A program made the translations under genes and the position numbers. A DNA stretch of 64,000 nt from Ruminococcus sp. (lineage in GTDB: Bacteria; Bacillota; Clostridia; Oscillospirales; Ruminococcaceae), in the NCBI GenBank assembly GCA_020860605.1, contig JAJBTZ010000090.1, forward strand, positions 372,001-436,000. Reading direction: 5' to 3'. Below the pieces are notes generated by a model that was not told where the DNA came from, did no database searches, and worked only from the letters and a program-made list of their open reading frames with translations. The stretch's first letter is position 1. The number at the start of each line of letters is the position of its first letter. Below are positions 9,896-18,360 of this stretch, in pieces.

Positions 9896-11744
9896 TGATA
9901 TCACCCTCCCTGTAGTATTTGCTCTGAACTTCAAAGAGTTCTGCATATTTTCCGCCCTGTTTAAGCAACTGCTCGTGGGTTCCCTCTTCCAGTATCTTGT
10001 GGTCGCCTATCAGGATGATTCTGTCGCAGAATCGGGTCGAAGCGAGACGATGGGAGATATAGACGGAGGAGCGTCCCACGGTCATGTCGTTATACTTGTT
10101 ATAAAGGTCGGCTTCTGCAATCGGGTCGAGAGCTGCTGTCGGCTCGTCAAGGACGATTACGGGAGCGTCTTTATACAAGGCTCTTGCAAGCATCAGCTTC
10201 TGTGTCTGACCGCCCGAGAGGTTCACGGCGTCCTCATAGACTTCACGATTGAGCTTTTCCTCAAGACCGTCCTTGAAGCCTTTGACCATTTCAGTGAGTC
10301 CGGCTTTTTCGATGCAGGAATTAACCTTGTCATAGTCGATGTCGTGGTCGGTCTGGGCGACGTTTTCAGCGACCGAGCCCGCCCAGAGGACACAATTCTG
10401 GAATACTGCCGAGAAGACTTTGTAATATTCACGGCGATTGAATTCACGGATGTCAACGCCATTGAGGAGCACTCTCCCCTCTGTCGGGTCTTCCATGCCG
10501 GTGATGAGCTTGACGAGGGTCGTCTTTCCTGCGCCGTTAAGTCCCACCACAGCGAGCTTTTCGCCTGCATGTAGTGTTAAGTTGATGTCTTCAAGAGTGT
10601 AGCTGTCGGATGAAGGGTACTTGAACCAAACATGGTCAAGAACTATCTCGTACTTGCCGTCAGCGGGAACGGGGACATCGGAACCGTCTTCAAACTTGAA
10701 CTGTTCAGGGTAATTGAGAATTTCAATGACGTTTGATAATTCAAGGCACTGACGGTGCATTGTGGTGAGGTCTCCCAAAACTCCTGTTACCCAGTCGGTG
10801 AATCCGCCAACGGTTGAGAAGTAGAGGATGAACATTGAGACGTCGATTGAGCCGTCAAGAACAAGTGCTATGAAGTAGGCATAGGCTACAGCGTTTCTGA
10901 GAAAACTCAGAACAAGGTCGGCAACTCTGCCCCAGATATAGACGTTCTCGCACTTGCGATGGAAGGCTTCAAGGAGAAGGCACTGCTTGTCGTAAAGTTC
11001 AGTGAACCAGCTCTTGATGCCGAAGATTCGGACATCCTTTGCAAAGCTCGTTTCGGAGGCTGTTTTGCGGACGTAGCTCAAAGTCTCATCAATCTTCGCT
11101 TCTTCCTCACGGTGATTATAGCCGTAGCTGTTGAGCTTGTTCGTGACGAAATAGCCGACAAGAGCGGTCACCGTCACAAGAAGGAGAATCCAGACATTTG
11201 CCGTCGAAAGTATTGCGGCATAGATGATGAGTCCCAACAGATTACTCAGGAACGAGCAAATCGTTTTCCAGATAGCCTCGCAAGCCGAAGAGTTAGAGTA
11301 TGTGGTTGGCAAAGCCTTATTGAGAATCGTCTGGAACTTTTCGTTGCCCAGGTTCGGGTATGAGGTTTCGGCACACTTTGTGTTGATGAGGTTTATGATT
11401 TCCGAACGGGTTGTTATCCTGCCGTAGAGGATATTCGAGTCGATGTATTGCCTTGCCATAGCGAGGAAAACGAGAATCAGCGTGAAGCCGATTATCGTGA
11501 TGAGGAGCTCAGACACAGTTCCGTTTCGCTCAAGCACTGCAATTATCGAGGGCGAAATATAAAGTCCCGCTACGCTCTGACCTGTGACTACGATCGAGAA
11601 GAGGAGTCCTAAGATTACAACCTTTTTCTCGCCGTTAGTCCAAGCGCATTTAATCATGAACCAGACACAGCTTAAGATGCCGTACTTTGGTTTTTCTTTT
11701 ATTTTGTCTTTTGTCTTACCTTTGGTAATGGTCATATTCAGCAC
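9888..11744 (-). CDS. ABC exporter half-transporter
   Basis: Walker A GLNGAGKTT, LSGGQTQK, VIVLDEPTAALDP. Confidence 0.92.
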   Translation of the reverse strand: MLNMTITKGKTKDKIKEKPKYGILSCVWFMIKCAWTNGEKKVVILGLLFSIVVTGQSVAGLYISPSIIAVLERNGTVSELLITIIGFTLILVFLAMARQYIDSNILYGRITTRSEIINLINTKCAETSYPNLGNEKFQTILNKALPTTYSNSSACEAIWKTICSFLSNLLGLIIYAAILSTANVWILLLVTVTALVGYFVTNKLNSYGYNHREEEAKIDETLSYVRKTASETSFAKDVRIFGIKSWFTELYDKQCLLLEAFHRKCENVYIWGRVADLVLSFLRNAVAYAYFIALVLDGSIDVSMFILYFSTVGGFTDWVTGVLGDLTTMHRQCLELSNVIEILNYPEQFKFEDGSDVPVPADGKYEIVLDHVWFKYPSSDSYTLEDINLTLHAGEKLAVVGLNGAGKTTLVKLITGMEDPTEGRVLLNGVDIREFNRREYYKVFSAVFQNCVLWAGSVAENVAQTDHDIDYDKVNSCIEKAGLTEMVKGFKDGLEEKLNREVYEDAVNLSGGQTQKLMLARALYKDAPVIVLDEPTAALDPIAEADLYNKYNDMTVGRSSVYISHRLASTRFCDRIILIGDHKILEEGTHEQLLKQGGKYAELFEVQSKYYREGDINE

Positions 11745-11836
11745 CGCCTTTCATGATTCTATTATAGCGTAAAATTTTAAGAGCGCACGTTTTGGGGACG
11801 AAACGCTCTCTGTGGGGGACGAATTGCAAATTTCAG

Positions 11837-12484
11837 CTATTGCGGGAGGAGAATTTCGGTCGAGAAAGCTCCGTCCTCGCTGTTGCGGGAGATGTAGCCA
11901 CCGTATTTCTTGACAAGAGAATCAATACGGGCAAGTCCTAAGCCATGGCCTTCGCCCTTGGTAGTGTCGAAAATAGTCCGCTTCTTGTCGGCGGTGAAGT
12001 TGGTGAAAGAGATGTAGAACTGGCTGTCGCGGACTGCCATGTAGACTCGGATCATACGCTTGTCTTCAGAAAGCTTCTTTGATGCCTCGATGGCGTTGTC
12101 GAAGAGATTGCCAATGATTGAGCAGAGGTCGATATCGGAGACTGTGAGCTTCACAGGGATATCGGCATCGGCTTTGACGGGAATATTGGCTGCCTCGGCG
12201 AGAGAAATCTTGCTGTTTAAGATAGCATCACACATTGCGTTGCCGGAATGGATTACGGTGTCGACGGTGTTCAAATCCGTTTCGAGCTCATTGAGGTAGG
12301 CCATGACGGAATCCATGTCGCCAGACTGGACACGGGTTTTGAGAACTTGAATGTGGTTGCGATAGTCGTGGCGCCAGCCACGGATTTGCCTATACATGTT
12401 CTCGACCTCGGCATAGTGAGTCTTGAGGAGCTCCTGCTGGTAGGTGTCTATCTTCTTGTTCATCTTCTTTGAAAGCTTCGGCAT
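11837..12484 (-). CDS. GHKL-family sensor histidine kinase, cytosolic (no TM region)
   Basis: 215 aa. WRHDYRNHIQVL H-box; NLFDNAIEA N-box; GEGHGLGL G-box. Confidence 0.85.
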   Translation of the reverse strand: MPKLSKKMNKKIDTYQQELLKTHYAEVENMYRQIRGWRHDYRNHIQVLKTRVQSGDMDSVMAYLNELETDLNTVDTVIHSGNAMCDAILNSKISLAEAANIPVKADADIPVKLTVSDIDLCSIIGNLFDNAIEASKKLSEDKRMIRVYMAVRDSQFYISFTNFTADKKRTIFDTTKGEGHGLGLARIDSLVKKYGGYISRNSEDGAFSTEILLPQ

Positions 12485-12493
12485 CGATAGTGT

Positions 12494-13198
12494 TCACTCC
12501 TTCCCTACTCTATGGATGATTGCACGGTTCAGTGGCTCATATTGGCCACGAGGCAGTGGGATTACAATATCGCCTTTGAGATAAATTTCGGTTTTAGTGA
12601 CTTTTCGGACGTACCTAAGATTTACTATATAGGAACGGCCGGTGCGGTAGAAATTCTCATCCAAAAGAGATTCGAACTCACCGAGGGTTTTCTTGACCGT
12701 ATAGTCTTCACCAGCATGAACGGTGACGTAGTTTTTGATGACTTCGAGATATTTTATGTCTACGAGAGGGATTTTGACGATCTCGTCTGTAAGCTCAAGA
12801 GTGAGCATCCGCTCGCTTCGGGCGATTCGGACTATGGCTTTGTCGAGGACCTCGAAAAACTTCTTTTCGTTCAGGGGTTTCATAAGGTAGTTGAGGGCAT
12901 CGACATCGTAGCCATCGGCGATATAGTCGGAATACCCGGTGATAAAGACAATCTGGACATAACGATTTTCTTCACGGAGCTTTTTGGCGAGGCTGACCCC
13001 GTCCATGCCTCCCATTTCTATGTCCAAAAGGAGAATATCGTAGTCACGGGTCTCGGAATATGAGAACAGGAACGCCTCGGCAGAATCGAAGACATTTATT
13101 TCAGTTGTCAGGTCTCTGGCGATTGCCCATTTCTGGGTGAGTTCATGAACAAGATTTGTCATATCCTGAGAATCGTCGCAGATGGCGAGCTTATACAT
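12494..13198 (-). CDS. LytTR-family response regulator
   Basis: MYKLAICDDS...DILLLDIEMGGMDG receiver; C-terminal IKYLEVIKNYVTVH..F.RTGRSYIVNLRYV LytTR-like. RBS AGGAGG before the ATG at 13198; ORF track extends to 13306. Confidence 0.88.
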   Translation of the reverse strand: MYKLAICDDSQDMTNLVHELTQKWAIARDLTTEINVFDSAEAFLFSYSETRDYDILLLDIEMGGMDGVSLAKKLREENRYVQIVFITGYSDYIADGYDVDALNYLMKPLNEKKFFEVLDKAIVRIARSERMLTLELTDEIVKIPLVDIKYLEVIKNYVTVHAGEDYTVKKTLGEFESLLDENFYRTGRSYIVNLRYVRKVTKTEIYLKGDIVIPLPRGQYEPLNRAIIHRVGKE

Positions 13199-13229
13199 GG
13201 CGGAGCCTCCTCTCTTATAATCTATATCC

Positions 13230-13258
13230 ATTTTATAACACTCAGGCTTAAAAGTCAA
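13230..13258 (-). promoter_or_regulatory. Sigma-A promoter for the two-component system
   Basis: Reverse strand TTGACT-17 nt-TAAAAT. Confidence 0.7.
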
Positions 13259-13263
13259 CATAA

Positions 13264-13298
13264 TAAAAAAGAGCCTGCCGGGTTGGCAAGCTCTTTTG
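13264..13298 (-). terminator. Terminator after tsf
   Basis: Reverse strand AAAAGAGCTTGCCAACCCGGCAGGCTCTTTTTT. Confidence 0.8.
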
Positions 13299-13308
13299 AA
13301 GCTCAATA

Positions 13309-14220
13309 TTACTTGATCATGGAAGCGATTTCTTCTGCGAAGTTCTCTTCCTTCTTGGCGATGCCTTCGCCTCTCTCATAGCGGACAAACTGCTTTACTG
13401 CAATCTTGCCACCGAGATCCTTGGCACACTTCTCGACATACTTGCCGACGGTATACTCGCCATCCTTGACGAACTCCTGCTCGAGGAGGCAGTTCTCAGT
13501 GTAGTACTTGCCGAGCTTGCCTTCTGCAATCTTTGCGAGGACAGCTTCGGGCTTATTGGCCATCTTGGGATCCTCAGCCATCTGAGCCATGACAATCTTC
13601 TTCTCGCCTTCGAGGACATCAGCAGGAACTGAAGCTCTGTCGAGGTAGGAAGGATTCATTGCAGCGATCTGCAAAGCGCAGTCCTTGCCACAAGCATAAG
13701 CCTTGTCGCCAAGGTCGGTGTCGAGCTGAACGAGAACGCCAATTCTGCCTTCGCCGTGAACATAGGAAACGAGGTCGCCTTCGAGGCGGACAAAACGTCT
13801 GATCTGGATGTTCTCTCTGATCTTAAGGAACAGCTCCTGGAGCTCTTCCTGAACGGTCATTTCAGAACCAACAGCCTTGCAAGCCTTGAGAGCCTCAACA
13901 TCAGCAGGGTTCTCTACTGCGATGGTGTTGGCAACGGTCTTGACGAAAGCCTTGAACTGGTCTGTATTTGCAACGAAGTCGGTCTCGGAGTTGACTTCGA
14001 CGACTACGCCGACGCCATTCTCAACGAAAGCCTCAACAAGTCCTTCAGCAGAAACTCTGCCAGCCTTCTTGGCCTGAGAAGCGAGACCCTTCTCTCTTAA
14101 GATAACTATTGCCTGTTCGAAATCGCCGTCAGCCTCAACGAGGGCCTTCTTGCAATCCATCATGCCGACGCCGGTTCTCTCTCTGAGAGTTGCAACGTCC
14201 TTTGCGGTTATATTAGCCAT
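13309..14220 (-). CDS. tsf: Translation elongation factor Ts
   Basis: MANITAKDVATLRERTGVGMMDCKKALVEADGDFEQAI; adjacent to rpsB. Confidence 0.97.
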   Translation of the reverse strand: MANITAKDVATLRERTGVGMMDCKKALVEADGDFEQAIVILREKGLASQAKKAGRVSAEGLVEAFVENGVGVVVEVNSETDFVANTDQFKAFVKTVANTIAVENPADVEALKACKAVGSEMTVQEELQELFLKIRENIQIRRFVRLEGDLVSYVHGEGRIGVLVQLDTDLGDKAYACGKDCALQIAAMNPSYLDRASVPADVLEGEKKIVMAQMAEDPKMANKPEAVLAKIAEGKLGKYYTENCLLEQEFVKDGEYTVGKYVEKCAKDLGGKIAVKQFVRYERGEGIAKKEENFAEEIASMIK

Positions 14221-14256
14221 AGTAAAGATTCCTTTCTTGCTATCGTTATATCTTGA

Positions 14257-15021
14257 TTATTCCTCAACAGGAGCCTCTTCTGCGCCAGTTGCAACAGCAA
14301 CTGTAGCCTCAGCAGGCTCTTCAGCAGCAGCGTTAGCCTCGCCCTGTCTGCCTTCGATGATGGCATCTGCCATAGCGCCGGAAATGAGCTTGACAGCTCT
14401 TATAGCGTCATCGTTGCCAGGGATTACATAGTCAACCTCATCGGGGTCGCAGTTGGTATCTACGATAGCAACTATCGGAATACCTAATTTTCTTGCTTCG
14501 GAAACGGCGATCTTCTCACGCTTGGGGTCAACGATGAAGAGTGCTGCAGGGAGCTTCTCCATGGTCTTGATACCGCCGAGATACTTCTCAAGCTTCTCGA
14601 TTTCGAGAGTGAGCTTAGCAACTTCCTTCTTCGGGAGAAGTTCGAAGGTGCCGTCGGTCTCCATCTTGTGAAGCTGCTCGAGACGAGCGATTCTTGTCTT
14701 GATGGTCTCGAAGTTGGTCATCATACCGCCGAGCCAACGGGCATTTACATAGTGAGCACCGGCTCTTGTTGCCTCTTCCTTGATGGAATCGCCAGCCTGC
14801 TTCTTTGTTCCAACAAAGAGAACCTCACCGCCGTTTGCGGATACGTCTCTTAAGAACATGTAAGCCTCGTCAAGCTTCTTGACGGTCTTCTGAAGGTCGA
14901 TGATATAGATTCCGTTTCTTTCTGTGAAGATGTAGGGAGCCATCTTCGGGTTCCATCTTCTTGTCTGGTGACCGAAATGTACACCGGCTTCAAGAAGCTG
15001 TTTCATTGATACTACTGACAT
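14257..15021 (-). CDS. rpsB: 30S ribosomal protein S2
   Basis: [52 protein letters not shown] before the ATG at 15021; ORF track extends to 15063. Confidence 0.97.
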   Translation of the reverse strand: MSVVSMKQLLEAGVHFGHQTRRWNPKMAPYIFTERNGIYIIDLQKTVKKLDEAYMFLRDVSANGGEVLFVGTKKQAGDSIKEEATRAGAHYVNARWLGGMMTNFETIKTRIARLEQLHKMETDGTFELLPKKEVAKLTLEIEKLEKYLGGIKTMEKLPAALFIVDPKREKIAVSEARKLGIPIVAIVDTNCDPDEVDYVIPGNDDAIRAVKLISGAMADAIIEGRQGEANAAAEEPAEATVAVATGAEEAPVEE

Positions 15022-15135
15022 TGTAGTTCCTCCTAATTTGGTTTTTAATATAATCCTCCGCACAGGTTACCTTGCCTTCACCTGGAGCTTGCTCCAAGAA
15101 CCACAGCAAAACCTATGCGTGCGAATTGCGGTAAT

Positions 15136-15164
15136 ATTATAGCACGTGGATTTTGAGATTGCAA
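15136..15164 (-). promoter_or_regulatory. Sigma-A promoter of rpsB-tsf
   Basis: Reverse strand TTGCAA-17 nt-TATAAT. Confidence 0.7.
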
Positions 15165-15200
15165 GTGGTTTTTAAGAAAATTTGCAATTTTTGTCCTTAA

Positions 15201-15234
15201 ATAGCCCTCCCGACAAGTCAGGAGGGCTTCTTTT
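15201..15234 (-). terminator. Hairpin terminator after the pilus operon
   Basis: AGCCCTCC-TGACTTGTC-GGGAGGGCT stem just after the sortase stop; T tract weak. Confidence 0.55.
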
Positions 15235-15240
15235 GCTTCT

Positions 15241-16191
15241 TTACGGTTTTCTATGGCCGTCATACTTCTTTTTTCTCGGGAGAGAGACGATTATGAAGAG
15301 GATGATTACCATTGGGATGGCGACGCAGACGGAGACGAGGATTGTGTCGATCTTGTAGGCTTCGGCGGTGACTTTTATCGTCTTTTTCGCCGCCTCGGTC
15401 TCGATTCGGTGGCCTCGGACCATCAGGCGCTGGGTGTTGATGCCGTAGGGGGTGCAGGTCATCAGCGTCACGTAGTCCTGGCCGTCCTCGATATAGATCG
15501 TCTCGAGCTCGTTCGGGTAGATTATCGAAATCTGGTCGACCTCGTACGTGAGAACCTCGTTTAAGATCGTTATCGTGAAGGTGTCGCCCACCTCCATCTG
15601 ATCCAAATGTGTGAAAAGGGTTGCCGAAGGGAGGCCACGGTGAGCGGAGATAACCGCATGGGTGCTCTCTCCGCCGACGGGCAGGCTCGTCCCCTCCAGA
15701 TGTCCCGCAGCGATCTGCAGGACGCTTGCGGAGGTGCCGTGATAGATGGGGAGCTCCACGCCGATTTTCTCAATCGTTATGTAGCCCATAACGCCAGTTC
15801 CAGAAACGTTCAGGATATTCGAATACCCTTCAATCAGTCCGGGATTCGAGATAGAAGTCGCGGAACCGAGCTTCGCGATGGCCTCGTTATAGGCATAGGC
15901 TGCCTCGAAATACTCAGAGTAATCCGCCTCTGACATCGACGACACCGCCTCATCATAGCTCGCCATCGCCCTCGACTGCACCCGGGAGTTCCACCAGTTC
16001 GAAAACGACGGGTAAATCACAATCGCGAGACCCAGCAGGAGGACAAGAGTGAGCCCAAAAGTAGCCCAAGACCTCTTCCCCTCCGCCTTCCGTTCCTTCC
16101 TTCTTCTCTCCCTCTCCTTCCGTTTCCGATTCCTAACCTCGTCAACCGTCATCACCTTAGGAGTGAAATCTTTTTCGTTATTACCTTCCAC
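15241..16191 (-). CDS. Class C (pilin-polymerising type) sortase
   Basis: YGINTQRLMVRGHR and VTLMTCTPYG (TLxTC) motif; ISAHRGLP His; N- and C-terminal TM segments. Confidence 0.9.
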   Translation of the reverse strand: MEGNNEKDFTPKVMTVDEVRNRKRKERERRRKERKAEGKRSWATFGLTLVLLLGLAIVIYPSFSNWWNSRVQSRAMASYDEAVSSMSEADYSEYFEAAYAYNEAIAKLGSATSISNPGLIEGYSNILNVSGTGVMGYITIEKIGVELPIYHGTSASVLQIAAGHLEGTSLPVGGESTHAVISAHRGLPSATLFTHLDQMEVGDTFTITILNEVLTYEVDQISIIYPNELETIYIEDGQDYVTLMTCTPYGINTQRLMVRGHRIETEAAKKTIKVTAEAYKIDTILVSVCVAIPMVIILFIIVSLPRKKKYDGHRKP

Positions 16192-16213
16192 AAGAAATCA
16201 CTCCTTAAGGATA

Positions 16214-16365
16214 CATGTTGCCAACCGCAAAGGCGCTCCCTTCGGCGCCAGCTCCCCAGTGAACCCTCTCAGGCAGCTGCTTCGCAGCTGCCAGCTCCCC
16301 CGGAGGGGGAGCCAAGACTTGCCTCTCCCTCCGGGAGAGGTGGCGCGAAGCGCCGGAGAGGGTCC
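16214..16365. repeat. Dispersed palindromic intergenic repeat, copy A
   Basis: Nested hairpins GGCAGCTGCTTCGCAGCTGCC, GCTCCCCCGGAGGGGGAGC, CTCTCCCTCCGGGAGAG and GGCGCGAAGCGCC; shares CCAGCTCCCCCGGAGGGGGAGCCAAGA with copy B. Confidence 0.75.
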
Positions 16366-18135
16366 TTACTCGTCCTTATTTCCAAGTCTCTTCTTAGTAA
16401 TCAACAGCACAACCGCGCCAACTACCAATATGCCACCGACGACGTAGAAGATAGTGGTACCAATGCCACCGGTTTCAGGCATCTCAGAACCAGAGTTATT
16501 CTGAATAGGAACAGCGGTCTGAGCAACTGAAATTCCAGAAATCGTTGTAGTATTAGGATCTTCTCCGTTAACAGAAACGTAACCCTGGGTAGTAGTCTGA
16601 TTATCAGAACCTGCTATAACGAATGAAACATTCGATGCCAACTTGTTATATCCAGCAGGAGCTGCAGTTTCGTGGATTTGGTAAGTAGTTTCAGCATCTA
16701 AGCCAGAGATGTTGAGAATACCAGTGCTATCTGTTATCAAGGTGTAGTAAGTAGGATCACTATTTGCTTCAAGGTTATCATCACCACTGTATGCAACCCA
16801 TTCATCAAATCTATAAACACCATTTTCCAAGATGAACTTAGCATAGTTATTGCCAGTCGAATCCAAGATAATGAAGCTTGCACCAGAAAGTACTTCAGGA
16901 GAGCCTGATAATGTACCGGTGTACTTGTAGACATTCAGAGAGTATACGTAGGTATTGGTTGTAGACATTAGAGACCAAGAATTATTACCATAAGATACGC
17001 GGGTATCGTTGTCGTTGCTGCCTGTCTGATTCTCTACATCATAGATTACAGCATTCTCATTAACAGTTGCTGAGTATTTGACAACGATAAAAGCAGTTCT
17101 AGTAAGACCAGTTACGTCCGAATAGTCAAACGTCATACTGAAGTCGCCAAGGAGGTAGTATGTTTCAGTAGGGTCATATGTACCAGTGGTGACTTGAGTA
17201 TATTGAGGAGTGTTACCAGCATCGTAAGTATACAATGTACCATCAGTAGTAAATGTGGTAGCATCTACATCAACTACAAAGTAAACATCAGCGGTATTTA
17301 CAGCGTATGTGCCGGTACCAGTGCCTAAAGTTAATGCTGTTCCAGTGGTATCACTATCACTTAAGTACAATGTAACTGAATCAATCTGGCTATAATCCAA
17401 TCCTGCATCCATCGAGTCGTAAAGAACGAGGTTGCTTACGCCATAGATATTGTCGATTACAGTCTGGAAGTAAACAGTATCACCAATCTCAGCATCAGAA
17501 TCGGTGTCATCAGTGGTGCTTGTATAAGTCGAATCATCGTAGACAGTCTTTTCAGTCGTCGGCTCTAAGTTCTTGTCGTAGATTTCAATATTTGTAGTGT
17601 CGAGCATTACTATGGTACCAACGGTTGTAGAAATGTAGTAATAACCAGCATCGAGGTCTGTCATCTCAGCTACACCATTAGCATCTGCAACATCGGAAGC
17701 AGTCGCTGATATTCCTGGTGCTGTCGTAATTGCAGTCTCAACAATTGAAGTCAAAAGGTCAAGGAAAGCTTGTTTATATTCAGCATCAGAATTGTAACCA
17801 GGAGTTGCATAGTCCACATAATCTTTAAACTGAACAGTATAAACAGTGGGATCCGTAGTAGCAGTTAAAGTGATGAAGTTTGCGAGAGCACCTGAACCAC
17901 TATCATATGCCGAGTTAATGGCGCTCCAGAAATCACCTTCAGTGCTTATGCTGTACGAATAATGACCGTTACCATCATCAGTTGCATCAAAAATCTTCCA
18001 AGCACTATACGTTTCGCCTTCTACAGCGCTAGTAATGGTAATCGAGGCTGTTCCTACCGCCTGCACCACTACCGCCAAGCTCATCATCATCGTCACCGCG
18101 AGTAAAATCGCGAGAAGTTTGTTTAATCTTTTCAT
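16366..18135 (-). CDS. LPXTG-type fimbrial isopeptide-forming major pilin
   Basis: 589 aa. Signal peptide; Cna-B/SpaA-like end YKYTGTLSGSPEVLSGASFIILDSTG..Y.IHETAAPAGYN; sorting signal MPETGG + TM + KKRLGNKDE. Confidence 0.88.
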   Translation of the reverse strand: MKRLNKLLAILLAVTMMMSLAVVVQAVGTASITITSAVEGETYSAWKIFDATDDGNGHYSYSISTEGDFWSAINSAYDSGSGALANFITLTATTDPTVYTVQFKDYVDYATPGYNSDAEYKQAFLDLLTSIVETAITTAPGISATASDVADANGVAEMTDLDAGYYYISTTVGTIVMLDTTNIEIYDKNLEPTTEKTVYDDSTYTSTTDDTDSDAEIGDTVYFQTVIDNIYGVSNLVLYDSMDAGLDYSQIDSVTLYLSDSDTTGTALTLGTGTGTYAVNTADVYFVVDVDATTFTTDGTLYTYDAGNTPQYTQVTTGTYDPTETYYLLGDFSMTFDYSDVTGLTRTAFIVVKYSATVNENAVIYDVENQTGSNDNDTRVSYGNNSWSLMSTTNTYVYSLNVYKYTGTLSGSPEVLSGASFIILDSTGNNYAKFILENGVYRFDEWVAYSGDDNLEANSDPTYYTLITDSTGILNISGLDAETTYQIHETAAPAGYNKLASNVSFVIAGSDNQTTTQGYVSVNGEDPNTTTISGISVAQTAVPIQNNSGSEMPETGGIGTTIFYVVGGILVVGAVVLLITKKRLGNKDE

Positions 18136-18171
18136 TATTAGAACTCCTTCTAATTATTTATTTGCAGATTA

Positions 18172-18360
18172 GCCCCTGCTGGGCTCCGGCTCTGCTGGGC
18201 CGGATTGCTTCGCACCCTCTCAGTCTGCCCTTCGGGCAGCCAGCTCCCCCGGAGGGGGAGCCAAGAATTGCATCTTGCACAACTCTTGAGTCTATGCGAA
18301 TTTTCTTGTCTCCCCCTTCGGGGGAGATGTCGGCGAAGCCGACAGAGAGGGTTCGCAGGT
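18172..18360. repeat. Dispersed palindromic intergenic repeat, copy B
   Basis: CAGTCTGCCCTTCGGGCAGCCAGCTCCCCCGGAGGGGGAGCC...CCCCCTTCGGGGGAGATGTCGGCGAAGCCGACAGAGAGGGTT. Confidence 0.75.

Noticed and set aside
9870-10574. 234-aa plus-strand ORF
   Set aside because: Antisense to a clear ABC transporter gene; low-complexity shadow translation.
4203-11744. Peptide bacteriocin cluster around the ABC exporters
   Set aside because: No C39 peptidase domain, modification enzyme or short leader-peptide ORF that I could support.
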